64,000 nucleotides of DNA from Sinotaia quadrata (GCA_028829895.1 CM054180.1:111336635-111400634), one strand, 5' to 3'. Shown: positions 10,503 through 24,151, counted from the stretch's first letter. Numbers and translations are program-made. Notes: generated by a model not told the origin, from the sequence alone.

Positions 10503-11387
10503 TCATTCTGGATTTATGTCTTTGTTATTGTTGTGTTTTTGCAAATGCATTTTTAAAGTATGCCTTGCTTTAAAAGCTTGTCCACAATCTATACATGCAT
10601 ATGGTTTTTCCCCAGTGTGAGTAAGCCTATGGACACGTAAGATTGAAGCAAAACGGAATTTTTTACCACAGTCAGTGCACTTATGGAAACATTGTATCAG
10701 CTTAGAGTGAGTCCATAAATGCTGATATAATGCTGAAGAAGTTGCAAATGTTTTACCACACTGCTTACATTCATATGGCTTCTCTCCAGTATGAGTTCGC
10801 ATATGGTCTTTTAAATTTGATGAATTAACAAATCCTTTGCCACATTCACATTTATATGGCCTTTCTTCAGTGTGAGAATACTTGTGCAGATTCAATTTAG
10901 CAGATGACTTAAATGCTTTTGCACACTGATCACAATTATATGGCTTTTCTCCAGAATGACAGCGAAAATGTTTTATTAAAGTAGAGGATAATGAAAATGA
11001 TTTCCCACATTCTTCACATTTATATGGTTTTTCTCCAGTGTGTGTACGTAAATGTGGTACTAGGTGTGAAGATAGTGAAAAAGTTTGACCACACAATTCA
11101 CATTTAAATGGTTTTTCTCTGGTGTGGGTACGCTGGTGCCTTACTAAATCTGAAAGCCACCTAAATCGTTTGCCACACTGATCACATATACATGGTTTAG
11201 AATGTTGAGATGTATGTTGTAGTAATAGTGAATGCAATGAAAAAGCTTTGTCACACTCTTTGCATTTAAATGGCTTTTCTTCATCGTGAGAATGCATGTG
11301 CCTTAGTAAATTTCCAGACAATGTGAATCCAACACCACATTTATCACACTTAAAAGGTTTTCGCTTTTCTTTGTGGTAAGCACACAT
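10503..11387 (-). CDS. C2H2 zinc-finger protein, 10 fingers
   Basis: A 294-residue uninterrupted frame encodes ten tandem Cys2-His2 fingers joined by TGEKPY-type linkers, the pattern of Kruppel-type DNA-binding nuclear proteins. The fingers begin near residues 12, 40, 66, 94, 122, 150, 178, 205, 235 and 263. Finger 7 has C180-E-C182 instead of C-x2-C, so one residue is missing and its zinc site is probably weakened. The linker before finger 9 is enlarged (SKLIQCFHKC). There is no KRAB, BTB or SCAN domain. ATG 11387 is the only early start; a possible acceptor (ACCCAG) lies about 20 bases upstream, so a 5' exon may exist. The target cannot be read from this. Confidence 0.85.
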   Translation of the reverse strand: MCAYHKEKRKPFKCDKCGVGFTLSGNLLRHMHSHDEEKPFKCKECDKAFSLHSLLLQHTSQHSKPCICDQCGKRFRWLSDLVRHQRTHTREKPFKCELCGQTFSLSSHLVPHLRTHTGEKPYKCEECGKSFSLSSTLIKHFRCHSGEKPYNCDQCAKAFKSSAKLNLHKYSHTEERPYKCECGKGFVNSSNLKDHMRTHTGEKPYECKQCGKTFATSSALYQHLWTHSKLIQCFHKCTDCGKKFRFASILRVHRLTHTGEKPYACIDCGQAFKARHTLKMHLQKHNNNKDINPE

Positions 11388-11399
11388 GGTTTATAGTTA

Positions 11400-12062
11400 T
11401 CCTGGGTTAACACTCTCCAAATAATTTATATATATATATTTTTTTAATTATATATTTACTACAGAATCTGTTTGGACAGGAAGTTGTGGTAAGTTTAAGT
11501 AATTTAGCCTAAATGTATAAAATGAAACGCATTGCCCACAATGACTTGTTTGTATTTACTCTATTTTAGGAATAACACTTTTTCTGACTTGAAAATTCAC
11601 TTAAAACTTTGTGAAACTGATATTCTGCAACGAGCAACTTGTAATTTCTAAGTTGATTTTCTTCCATTTTGATTATGTGTGTGCACTTTCTTCCAACAAT
11701 GTGAATCCATTGATAAGAGTCTCATCTTGAAGTAAAATCTCTTTCCTCTAAAGGGACATTGATTTTTCACAAATCAGGATTCACTGCAAAAATTAAAAAT
11801 GAAATATATATTAGTGAGAAATCATCCTAAATGTTTCCCTTGCTTATAATAAAACAAAAATAAGCCTTGTACTTGTATTATGTGTTGTATAAAATGAACA
11901 TTCAAACAAAACCACTAGTAGTAAATATTACAAGCAATAGTACACTCTCACTATATCAGTATATGTAATCATTTTTTCTAATTCACACTTTTGGTATTAT
12001 ATAGTTACTGAAAAGTACTAATGTTTATTTTGAAACACACACACACACATACATGCACGTGA

Positions 12063-12101
<39 letters not shown>

Positions 12102-12777
12102 TTACAAGAGTCTAGCATTGCAGTAAATCACTGATTTTAATTATTTTCTCAATTAACTTTAAATGTATAATTTGTAATCATGATAAGATATAAACTGTGT
12201 GCATAAGTTTCATAGAAAGATTCTTATGAGAGGATTTTAAAACATACACTGACACCTATAAGAAAATAAACTAAGTTCACTATATGTTGAAACTGGTAAA
12301 CGCAGTTTATTTTAAAATGCTTTTAGTTTTAAAACTGAAAATACAATATTTGTATATATAGCTCATTCTCTGGGGAAGTGTACCATTTTGTGACATGAAG
12401 TGCAAATAATAAAGTGGTTTAAATCTAATTATTTTAATGTTGTGCACAATATAGCCTAATGCTAAAAAAAGACATAATTAAAGATAAAATGTTGATGTTA
12501 CAGATGTTTGAAATCTGTATAAAGCACGTTTCTGTGGAAAACTTAGAAAGTAAGATATTACAAGAAAAAATATTTTGTTTTCCAGAAAAAATATTTTAAA
12601 TTAAAATAAGCAATATAGTTGGCCCCATATATTTCTAACCAGAAAGTAGATTTACAGGTTAGCGTAGCTTCTTAATTCTGTTAAATAATGACACAGACAA
12701 AGTGTAAAACATGGCCTAAATGTTCAAACTTTGCCTCAGAAATGGAACAAATTAACCTAACATTTCCTCACAAATTT
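11400..12777. other. Stretch without a recognisable gene
   Basis: AT-rich, with a CA/GT/TA microsatellite at about 12036-12103. It may hold 5' noncoding sequence of the zinc-finger gene. No coding exon is supported. Confidence 0.5.
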
Positions 12778-13263
12778 ATATATTTTTGTTGTTGTCACAA
12801 AACGGGAGGCTCGTTACAAGCCGACCCGAGCTGAAGTTAGAGATGCAAGGGGTGAAGTCTATTTTTGGCCTGCTCCGGTGCACCTCCAAGAAAAGCCCGT
12901 GACGTGTGCCAGTACTACGTCGCGTCAAGTTGTTACATAGACACACATGACATACTCCATTGATGTTTGGGTGGGGCCCAGTTTATTAGTGTCATGCCAA
13001 GGAACGTTTTATTGGCGGTGTGTGTTGTGAGTGTGTATCATAAATGTGAATAAATGGACGAACAGACGAACGGTGCAAAACAATAGTACAAATTCTTTCG
13101 TCCCTCTCAAAAACTATGAATAACAAGAGAGTTGAAAGATGTTTAAATCAGGTTATTTATTTCCCGATTTAAAAGGGGCACTACTCTTTCGCACTTTTTT
13201 CCTCTAGCTCTCTCGCCTCTTTCGCCTCATTTTCTTTCGCACGGCATATATTTTTGTTGTTGT
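12778..13263. mobile_element. Short retroposon-like repeat, copy A
   Basis: The body 12796-13245 (450 bp) is flanked by perfect 18-bp direct repeats ATATATTTTTGTTGTTGT at 12778-12795 and 13246-13263. A target duplication of that length is typical of LINE-type retroposition. The first roughly 400 bp recur at 36079-36482 at about 95 percent identity by eye. No ORF and no clear RNA polymerase III box was found, so the class (SINE, LINE tail or other) is open. Confidence 0.7.
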
Positions 13264-16200
13264 TTTAAAAAGTAAAACAGTTCAGTTCCTGCTTTGGCTT
13301 AATGACCATAGCTAGATTCCTCATTAGTAATGACCATAGCTGAATTCCTCATTAGTATTAGGTATTCCAAACATATTTTTCAAAATAATTATTCATACTT
13401 TAAAAACAAATAGACAGATAGAACTTTTTTTGCTGATTTCAATGATACTAAAATGAAGTTTGTACCTTAATTACAACCAAAGTTACAAATTTTTCAATAT
13501 TTAATTTTTCACAAAGTTTTATGCTCAAAAACGAAGTTGTACAAATAGCTTATTTTGAAGGTCCACAAAATGAAGAAATGATGAACAATATAGTTCAGAC
13601 TCTCCACATAAGTAGTATCCAACACACAGATATGGCTGAATCTTTTTGAGAGGCTTTGCAATGTTATTTTTAAATATACAGTCAGTCAAAATTAGTAATT
13701 TATTCATTTTCACATCATCTTTTCTCAGCCAGTCTTTCCAATGACATGCTTTAACAAATATTTGTACCTAATAAATCTTTCCCCTATTGAATGGTACAAT
13801 CTCTTAAGGTGGCACACCTAGCTCAAAAAGCATGAAAAATTGAAAAAATTCAATAACAAAAATTGATATAATGATATGATATAAATTTTATGAAATTGCT
13901 TTTATTTTTGGACAAATCACAATAGTTTTGAAGATATTTTCAATCAAAGATGGGAGTATACCATAGGAGACATTTATGGTTAAAAAGTGAACTGAAAATT
14001 AGTCATTAATTTCGGTTTCTGAAGGATATCTTAAAAATAACTATTAAAGATATCTGCAAAGAATTTTGAACACAGTTTAAGGATAACATAAGCTGGCTTC
14101 TGAACCTCTAACTTTTTAATATATTTTACTATAGTGTGGATATATAAATATAATTAATTTTTTTAAAAAATTTTTTAAAAAATATTATTTAAATAAAATA
14201 TGTGCTCCATCAGCTGAATGATTGCTAGTATAGTATAATACTTTTAATACTAATAATAGTAATGACCATAGCTAGATTCCACATATAATGACAGCTAGAT
14301 TCCTCATCCAGATCAAGTAAAATTAGAATTTTTGATGTTATCAAGAAAGTTTCAGTTGATTAATGTTGGCCTCAACATTCATTGTTGAAGGCATATTCTT
14401 TTATTGTAAATTTTGTGTACTAAAATCTTTATTGATAGAACTACAACCCAGCCTACTTACAAACTCAACCATTAACTTACTACAACATATTTCACTAACT
14501 GTTGATGTAACATGTAGTCAAAAGGGACTAAGCTTTGTACCAATACAAGGCCTGTGACTAAAAGTACATTATTTTTAATTCAGTAGTTTTGAGTGGTAGA
14601 TTATTCAATAAATAAACTTAAGAGAGTATTTTTCAGGCAATATATCAATATTAAACATAAAAGTGCAATTGTCAGAAAGACATAAAATGTTAGAAATAGA
14701 AAGAAACTTTAAAACATATACAGATTATACAATGTAGTGTTATGATTCTATGAATATAAAAAGTAATCAATCAAATATAAATATCAATGACCTTAATAAA
14801 ATGCTGACAAAAGGTAATGGTGCACTATCTCTAAGTAATTTAGGAGTGCATTTAAATATTTGGCCCATATGTCGTCTTTTGAACTTACATTGTTACAGTC
14901 ATAAGAATGTACTTGTTTAAATCCAAAGTAGTGCACATGTGGGCTTTACAACTTTCATTTATAATTTATTAAAAAAAACAAACAAACAAGCAATAGAAAA
15001 TAAGTCTATATCAGGGTAATAGAGACCAACTTGATCTTAACAATGATTATTTATATAAAAAAAAAAGTTTCTGTTATTTCTTTCACCCTGGAATATCATT
15101 CTATAATTTATCCAAGTTAGGCCTACTGATTTGAGATTCTTATTTTTCTGGATCAAGCTGAGATGTATTTTGTAACATATTTCCTCCATTAACAGTCCCT
15201 CATTTATCACAGCACTATACCCAGCCACATAAAGACACTGCAGCATATTATTATTCTTAAAACAGAATAAAATGTACACAGCTAAACTTTATTGTCTTAA
15301 TTTATTCATAGCCCAAGTAAACAGACAAAAAACCAACTACATGTACTTAACTGCACTGGAAATATGATCACGATTATTAATAGTAAATTACTAAATACTA
15401 TATTATCTTTTTTTTTTTTAAACAAGAATTAAATCTGGTTAGGTGTATAACATTACCATCATGTTACATAAACTAAATACTATAACGTTTACTCAAATTT
15501 TGTAGAATAAGTACTCTGAGATATGGTAGTTACAAAGTACATCCATAGCTATTGCTAAAGTTAACAGAGATAAAATAAAAAGTATATCCATTATTGATTT
15601 ACAACTGAAGATGCAGTCCTCAATTAGCACAACAAATTTCATTAATGCTGTTATTTGTAAATTTTCTAGAGAAAGACACTTAAGAGCCTATTTTATACCT
15701 GCAATCAACTCCTTTCTTTTACTTGTATGTCTAGTACAAGTAGTAAAAAGTACATTTAAATTTTAATCAAGGATAAACTAAATGGATTTTAAAAGTGCAC
15801 TTGAAATAGCATCACAAGTTTATTTTAAAAGTCTATGCTGGCAGGCACCCATTTTGAACAGGCGAACTAACTCTATGAGTCTATCAATTGTATCATATGC
15901 TTTACAGATTACAAACAAATGGAAGTGGTTACTGGCAGAGTCTAATGTGTACATTTTCTAGCAAACTTAATTTTGATATTTAATAAAGATCAGTAGGTAC
16001 TTGGTATGGATAAATAACTTACAAATGTCAACAAGTGTAAACAAGCATTGGCGTTGTGAGTCTGGCTTTACTTGGATGAATTCAACTTACTACTTTGAGT
16101 TCCCATTATAATGTCTGATGTGGAATCAGCTTAACTTTTAATATAACATGAGGCTCTGTAGCCAATATCAAAATGTACACAATCTGACCAGAGATAGTAG

Positions 16201-18690
16201 GCCTATCATAAATATTTCTACTCTCACTGCATCAAGCTTATTGCCTTGCTGGAATATGAGACTCATCCGCTGGATGAGAATTAAGCAACCCCTCAATTCT
16301 GAGTGGAGAATTCTGGCAGCATGGATTAGGAAATCAGCATGTGATTGATGTGAAGTAGCCTAGGTCACATGACATTATTCATTGTCAGAGCCAATAACGA
16401 TTAAATAAAAAATAATGCACTTTTCACTTTTTGCTCGATAACCTACCAAACTAGGACTGACTTTTAACTTCACTGTTGATGTGCATCATGTTTTCTTCTG
16501 TTATGAAGATAAAGGTAGGGGCCTATGAATTGATTGAATAATGATAATAAGCACTTGGTGACAAAGATGGGTACTATTCTACTAAATTATTCTTTTTAGT
16601 TTTAGTAAAGTAACAAACAGAAACAACGCTCTATATATATAGTGTCCGCAGCACAAAGTGAATGTGGCTTACGCATAATTTGCTGAGTATACTTTGGTGG
16701 AATATCCCATGCTACCCGAGAGAGTTGTACATCCCCTTGCTACCTACTCTGGTACGATAGGGCCACAATAAACTACACTGTAAGGGAAAGAAATAGGAAA
16801 TCACAACATTTTTTACCAGGCCATCTATTCCTGTAAGGGAAAGAAATAGAATGTGGGATGAGAATAGTGACACAACCTGACGAGTATGTAACGCACGACT
16901 TGTTGCTTCATTGCTCATAGATATCCAAATTCTGTCTCATAACAGTTCAGGTTTGTTCTGGCCAAAGTCTCTTGGTCTCATAAATTCTCCTCACATTATT
17001 CAAGGGTCGCTCGCGACGTGTGTGTGTGTGTGTGTGTGTGTATGTGACGGATGTTTATTTCTTTGTAAAGTCGGACACTAGTATATCTTTATATCTTTAG
17101 TAAATGTCCAACTAGTGAATGAGATTTGTGAAGGCCAAACCAAGAGGGGCAGATTTTCGTAAACGACGAAACTACATGACTATAGAAAATGAAAAATAAC
17201 AACATCGATAAGTAAGTGGATTTTGAAAAATGCACCAAACGATGAGAATATCTTAGCAGCTAACATCTCTGATTTAAGTTCGGCATCGTCATCTAACAAT
17301 AAGGATGAAAACTAAACAACTTCAAAAATTATAGCTTCTATCTGTAAGGTTCCTGATTGTTGTTCAGTAGAGGTCAACTCCCACCAAATCCCAACCCTTC
17401 AGTCCATGTTTGAGACTGGCTAGATGTACATACAGTGTACACATCACTGCAGGTACTCTTTGGCACTGGTGCATACCCTGGGATCAGTCTTTGGTGCATA
17501 TGTTGTGTGAAGCTGTAGCAGAAGTCGTAACTGTCGTCTGAAGAAAAAGGGGCAATTTTACCATGAATTCACTTTATCCACAATATAGTACAGGTCTCTC
17601 TCTCTACTGGCGGAGTTAAAATCTTGCTGGATTGACTAAGTATCAAAGAGAATTAATCATTTTGTTTAATAAAGCCGCATCCGAATTATGCAGCCTGTTA
17701 AAAATATTTAAAAAAACAAGTCATAGCTTAATAAATATTCACATTTTTCCAGGATAGTGCATAGAAACAATAAACATAATAGGGTAAAGTTAAATCAATA
17801 TAAAGACTAATAAATGTTTTAATGAGATTTTAAAAACACAATCTAAAACATTAAAGTATTAAATCTCAATCTACTTTCTTGAGTTTATAATATACAATAT
17901 TTCTATAATGACTATGATTTATAATTATATAGCGATAATTAAATCAGAATTAATTCTTTTCAGGGGAGACAATTGAATACAATTATAATAACTGAATATG
18001 ATTTTATATATATATATATATTGTCAAGTAGGGCTCCGATCGCCGTCAGTTTTACTGATCGATTTTCGTGGTCATGTCGCCATGATTCTCGCGATTTCTC
18101 GTTGAATTTGGCCCACTGTGAACTGGTCAGTCATATCCCCATTCCCTACCCACAACCGTACATGTATATGCATCCTGCCCAGCAGGGTCACTACGATTAT
18201 AACTATAAGCCAGCTAATCAACGTCGTAATAAACTACACCCTGAAATAGCACAACGACTATTGACAAAAGTGAGACTGTGATACTTATGTAAATCACTTA
18301 CTCTCAGAAACGGAATTAATTAATTAACTGCAGAATAAAAAAATTGAACCACGTGAAAATGTAAAGTTTGAAACAATTAACAGTACGTTTACTAAACTAA
18401 TACGCAGTGGCTTTGGGTGTCAACGACAACGATCAACGCCAGTAATGGAACGTGTTTGGCTTTATTTGGCGGGGGATATTTTATGTATACTGTTAGTGTC
18501 AAGTTCAACCATATTAGTGCATGATAACGAGATTGCCTTGCGCGTGCGATATTTTACGAGAATTAATAACACTGACGACGATTCTCGCGAGACTGACTGA
18601 ACATAGCACAAACATTCTTTACAAAAATAAACGAAAAAATTAATATACTTAGAATAATAAAGTGAAAGACATGGGGATCTAGCACACATG
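13264..18690. other. Long stretch without a recognisable gene
   Basis: No gene is supported. The phrase TAATGACCATAGCTAGATTCC, exact or with one or two changes, appears near 13299, 13328 and 14259. A GT run is at 17019-17042. The plus ORF 17973-18281 is short and unrecognised. I see no coding exon with supporting homology. Confidence 0.5.
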
Positions 18691-19670
18691 GCAACTAAAT
18701 CTCTAAAGTACTCCTAATAGACTCTGGAAGTAGAACCCATACTGCTACAAATGACCCCCAAATTAAACAAAAAATATACAAAATACTAAGATTGAGCAGA
18801 AATGCATACCAAACAATAAATAACAGAACTATACTAATAAACAGGGCACTTAAACCTAATAGAAAGTCACAAACAAGTATTAAGATTATAAGCAAACAGA
18901 ATACAACATGGTCCAACATTACCTACAAACACATTTAGAAATTTAAAAAATGGGACATAAGAGGATACCCAAGCAAAATGGACAAAAAAATAATATACCA
19001 TATGGATAGATGACAGACTACCAACCCCAACCCCAGCCATCCAAGCAGCTCAACCCCACAACTAGACTTTACACTGATAACAAAGTCAAAATGCACCAAC
19101 ACACAACAATCACAACTAAACACACTAGAACAAGCATACAAAAATTATCCAAATTACCGATCACTCAAAAATATCTGACAGAAGTGGAGCACCTATTAAC
19201 TATAAGTATTACAAGGAACAGTCACATACAAATTACAACATGCTAATTCAATACTAACAGCTGAACTAGTAACCCTAGTAAAAGCACTGTCACAACTGAA
19301 TAAAAGTAATCTTAACCCCTATAAAAAATAACAAACTAATACTAACAGTCTCCTTATCTTGAAAACAGACATTATGCAACACAAACATCATTAGTAGGAC
19401 ATACACCACAAACAAAATAAGACATTACATCAATAAACTATATGAATACAACCTTAAAACCATGTTACTAAGGATACCACTCCACAAGAATATACCAAGA
19501 AATGAAACAGCTGGTAATGGGGTGAAATATGGTACAAAACAGAGCAGTCAGTTACACACTCCAATACACAATTTAGAAATGCATAAACAAAATAAAGAGA
19601 TTTATAAAATGAAAAAATTGACAGGACCTAACTTACACAATATAGCCTTTTTCACATTAAGATGAAGAGT
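18690..19670 (+). pseudogene. Possible decayed non-LTR retrotransposon
   Basis: A-rich plus-strand sequence reads with few stops over long stretches, for example a frame containing LRLSRNAYQTINNR and, further on, AELVTLVKALSQ and IPRNETAG. The last two resemble the AEL and GNE-AD motifs of retrotransposon RNase H domains. The minus-strand hydrophobic ORFs over the same bases are shadows of this composition. The call is weak: no reverse transcriptase YADD motif was found. Confidence 0.25.
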
Positions 19671-22600
19671 TTGTAGTTTGTAGTTTGTCAATTGTACTCA
19701 TAATTTGCTTCATTTTTGTCTCATTTTCAAGCTACAGAGACGCGCAACTAGATACAAGAAACTCAACAAATGAATTTTAATCATTCCACAATGGTATTAT
19801 GATGTTAAGCGTGCTTACTCTTGACTTCCAGCCTGGAAGATAAATTAAATTCTTGTTCACCTTACATCAGTTCCAAATGCAACAATAAATTTAAGAAATC
19901 AAACAGATGAATAAAAGAATAATTCAAATGCAAATCAATCAATAAACATTTTTGTGAAACTGTTATTTTAATTAACTATATAATTATATATATATATAAT
20001 TTCCAATTTGATTCTCATTATGATATTTAGTAATTTACATTATGCATTTTCTTATATTTACAAATGATACTCGTTCCACAAGAATTTACCACATAAAAAT
20101 AAATTTGATAGTATATATATACACATGCTCAGACACACAGAGAGACAAGGACAATGTCTACATCTTCATTTTTAAATATGTGCATGCATGATTCAGAAGT
20201 TTGTTCATTTACAAGTAATTTTTAAAGCATTCAATTTCAAAACATATAGTTGCTCATTCAGGTTTTATTACAAATTTATTATTTTTGTTGCTATACATAT
20301 TTCATTTACTGTACATTTATACTAGATAGTAGTGAGTCATTCATACATATTTAGCACTGAAGTTTGTTTAATCACCCAAATGTATATTTTAAGAACCTAG
20401 TCACTACAGGATTAAGTAAGACAAAAGTGCACGACCTGACCGCGTAAATAAGGACAGCCTTCGAAAAACATGTTAAAGGTGGTGTGTTCAGTATCAAATA
20501 AAATAGTTATAAGTTTGCCCACATACCAGATATGTGACGATTACAGCAGTTTGTATTTGAATTTCGACCACTCTGTAACGTAACCTCACTCTGAACATGC
20601 AGCTAAAACGGAAGTCTACTTACTGCAAGATACCACAAAGTTCTTATTCTAACGATAAACAAACGACATTCATACGTCCAATTGACTGGTTAGCTCTCTA
20701 AGCAAGAGATACATATATTACCTATAACAATTGTGCGATAGCGTGTGTGTGTGCGTGATTGTTACAGTTTTGTGAAAGAAAGTAATACAGGTGAATGCAA
20801 GTTTTTAAAAAGGGGGCAGTAATCCTTCATGTTTTAAGTGAAGAAGGGGTTACATCCCTTCAATAAGAATTCGCAAATGAATAGCAAAAGGATTATATAT
20901 ATATATGTAAATAAGTAAATTATTGTTTGTATTACTTTACTCTTATTCAGATTGCTTCAACATGATTATTAAATATAAATTGAGTAAGCATTAAAAGACA
21001 GGAAGAAAATTTAACTTGCAAGAAAAAAAGCAAAAAAATAACTAGTAGAAATAAAATGCATCGTTTTTCATCTCATCCATTCACTTAATTCTTAATTATA
21101 CAATAAATTATGTAAGAAGACTGGAATCTATCAGTGAAGTTTACCTTTGTTGAAAAAAAAAGAAGATTATTTCCGTTGTTTGATCCATTTTTTTTTCAGT
21201 CTGCATTTATACTGATTTGAGATTTTCATAATTTTTGTTTTTCATTTCGTATGTAGTGCTTGATCGTAATTATTTGTATTTGGAGAGTCAAAAAAATAGT
21301 GGCTACAATAATATTTGTACTTGAAGACTTAAAAGAAAGGCTGCACTAGTATTTGTATTTGAGGAAAGACTGCAATAGTATTTATACTTAGAGAATGTTA
21401 AAAGAAAGTCAGCAATAGTATTTGTACTTTGAGGACACAGTGTAGATTGACTCTAAGAAATCTGTATTTTCAAAACACACTTTCATTGACTTTAAAAGTC
21501 GTTATAAAACTATTTACATCGACTACACACATGTTCATGGCACCATCTGTCAGCATTATATTGTACAATCTTTCCTTTAGCGCAGTTAATGTTCTCATTC
21601 CACCCACTTGTTACTTATTAAAGTCACCACTTCGCTCCTCACACTTCATTTCAACAACAGTCTTTTCTTGGGTGGCCATAATTGTATGGTAATGTATGCC
21701 GTGCCTGCTTGCGTCCGTACTTGTGCTTATGCTCAAAATAAAAATTATCTCCCCATATTGTCAGATAAAATCAATATAATGTGAGCAGAGAAGTATAATT
21801 ATGAGTACACGAAGCGTGATTGTTATAGCACACATTTACATTTAATCAGAGGCGGGCGTGTGTTAATTTAACAGTCCGCGCGCACATACACATGCACAAA
21901 AGCACACCTCACATTGGTTTCCCAACTGAAAATAAAACTCTTGTTTTACCGTTAAATTCTTCTATTAATTATTTAATCAGCGCTGAGTGAACGTCTTCTG
22001 ACAGCATGTACAAATAAGCAATCACGTGTGCAAACTAATAGGTTTACGTGATATCATGTACAAATAAACAGCCACTCGTGCAAACTAATAGACCCACGTG
22101 ACATTATGTATGAATAAGCAGTCACTCGTGCAAACTTGTAGGCCTACGTGACTGAACGTGAGGACTATAAAGACATGGATGTTTGTAGTGTAGGAAAAGC
22201 AAACGTTTATATAAATAACGACACTAGAATGCTTCAAAGGGCTTTAAAGGGGAAAAATACAATAGACCAGTGTCACAAGTGAGTGTCTCAAACTGGGTAT
22301 CACTTCGTAAGGTCGGAAACTCTTCCCATAAAGTTTATAAAGCTATTTACTTGCTATAATTTGAAATTTCGCAACTCAAGTCCTATTAATAACGCTCGTG
22401 TGTCAGTCTCCCTTGTTTAGAATCAAGATCTATGTTCCTCTCATAATTCCTCTCACTTAGAAATGTCGCAACTCAAGTCCTTTTAATTAATGACGTTCGT
22501 ATGTCAGTCTCCCCTTTTAGAATCAAGATCTATGTTCCCCTCATTGTTCCTCTCACTTAGTAAAATTATAAAGAAACTTATCGAATGAGAAAAAATATGG

Positions 22601-22960
22601 AAAACTGAAAAATCCAATATTATCTGCAAGCAGACGTTTTCATTCATGGTTTGTTCATTTCACTCAAACATTAATTATTAACATTCTTGCAAATGCGAGT
22701 TAAATTAAATATTTTAATATACTTTTTAAAATCTTTTGTCTGCTTCAGGACAGTGATAATTCCTTAGTGGTGAAGCTGGTAGGGAGGTCAGTGCCCTATC
22801 ATACTGACTCACTAACAAGAACATCAAAATGAATGTTATAAGAGATTTTAAATATTTCAGTGTATTTTAGCCACGTAGAAGAGCGTTTAAAACGAAAAGA
22901 AAACTGCTCTTAAAGCATTACACATCATAAGTAGTCCCGTTTGCACATCACACTATCTAT
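19670..22960. other. Repeat-bearing intergenic stretch
   Basis: No gene supported. Three weak tandem arrays occur: about four degenerate 45-50 bp units with the core AGTATTTGTACTTGA at 21268-21440; three units of about 49 bp at 21998-22150 (ATGTACAAATAAGCA with CACGTG-like ends); and a two-copy repeat of about 95 bp at 22371-22560 (GTCGCAACTCAAGTCC). Confidence 0.6.
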
Positions 22961-22962
22961 CC

Positions 22963-23077
<115 letters not shown>

Positions 23078-23404
23078 TAGTTACATTTCTTGGCAACGGG
23101 TACAGTATACTATTATGAAACAAACTGTAAGAGCTTTCGTCCATTTGCTTGTAGTAATCTCGTGTGTGCGCGCGCTGGAAAATAAATACGTGTGTTGGCA
23201 TTAAAGTATGATCATCGAACATGGATATCGATTTCAACTCTCTATATCGAGTGATATTTTTACAGCTTTGCAAAGAAGATAATGTTAAAGAAGCTATTCG
23301 CTTCATACTCACTCAAACTTTATAGATACCGCCATTTTCGTTTTGAGGATACATTTGGTTAGTTATAATTTCTGGTTTATTCGAGCAATTTCCCTGGTTC
23401 GATC

Positions 23405-24151
23405 TCAGCGACCTGACGCTGTATAGTGAAGTATTAAAATGACTGCCACACAAGTTATAACACACACTAGCAATTTCGGTTGGCAGCAGAATTTCGATAA
23501 CTCTGCAGGAAAATCCGCTAGATTTCTCCACAGCGTCTTTGAAGATGGGCACTCGCAATCAAATATCTGAGAGAAAGTTTGTTTGTAATTTCCAAGAACT
23601 GTAGAACACCCTCGGTGCTGCAGTGTTGCACACGCGCGGCAGATGGGGACTCCGTGAGTAATGCAGAAGATGTCGCATGTCTTGCCTGGGTGGATAGCAC
23701 ACGGTGCCTGCAGACTGGCGGCCAATTTTTCGGGTGTGAGCTTTCCAAGTTCCTTCACTCTGTGCAAACGAGACAACGGAAGACTGATATGAACTTCAGC
23801 ACAACGCCCACACATTTTCAGATTGCAGTTTAGGCACAGAGACACCGCACGGACCTCGCTGTGGTTATAACACAAATGCTTGTCGCTCAGTACTGCAATG
23901 CTTTGCGTTATTGCTGCCATGGCAAAATGTGTGGGCAAAGAGTCGACATAGTCGTCCCAGTCTGTAGTGTGGAAGTCTAAGATGTGCACAATGACACTGC
24001 TGCACACCGGGCATGCGGCGTTCGGACTCCTTTTCATCAGCTTGACGAGACAGTCGCGACACAGGAGATGGCTGCATGGAAGGATTTTGGGTTCCGTGTA
24101 ATATTTTTGACAAGCAGGACATTCTGTTTTTTGGAGTTCCATTTCTGCCAT
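23405..24151 (-). CDS. TRIM-like RING/B-box protein, short form
   Basis: ATG 24151 follows an acceptor (AATTTACAG, exon from 24156), as in the paralogues. The frame gives 248 residues. The RING has C11, C14, C26, H28, C31, C34, C47 and C50. B-box 1 starts at C94 and B-box 2 at C151-H154. Homology to the array ends near residue 190 (GNYKQ), where the paralogues begin a coiled coil. Instead there are about 35 unrelated residues, a hydrophobic stretch at about 227-241 (LLVCVITCVAVILIL) and the ending HYTASGR. That could be a tail anchor or a chance reading after a deletion. RING plus B-box suggests E3 ubiquitin ligase activity. It is either a short functional ligase or a recently truncated pseudogene; no downstream ZU5 or NHR exon was found. 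Confidence 0.65.
   Translation of the reverse strand: MAEMELQKTECPACQKYYTEPKILPCSHLLCRDCLVKLMKRSPNAACPVCSSVIVHILDFHTTDWDDYVDSLPTHFAMAAITQSIAVLSDKHLCYNHSEVRAVSLCLNCNLKMCGRCAEVHISLPLSRLHRVKELGKLTPEKLAASLQAPCAIHPGKTCDIFCITHGVPICRACATLQHRGCSTVLGNYKQTFSQIFDCECPSSKTLWRNLADFPAELSKFCCQPKLLVCVITCVAVILILHYTASGR

Noticed and set aside
18695..19141. Hydrophobic minus-strand ORFs resembling membrane proteins
   Set aside because: They are complements of A-rich plus-strand sequence; the frames are short and no splice or start signal supports them.
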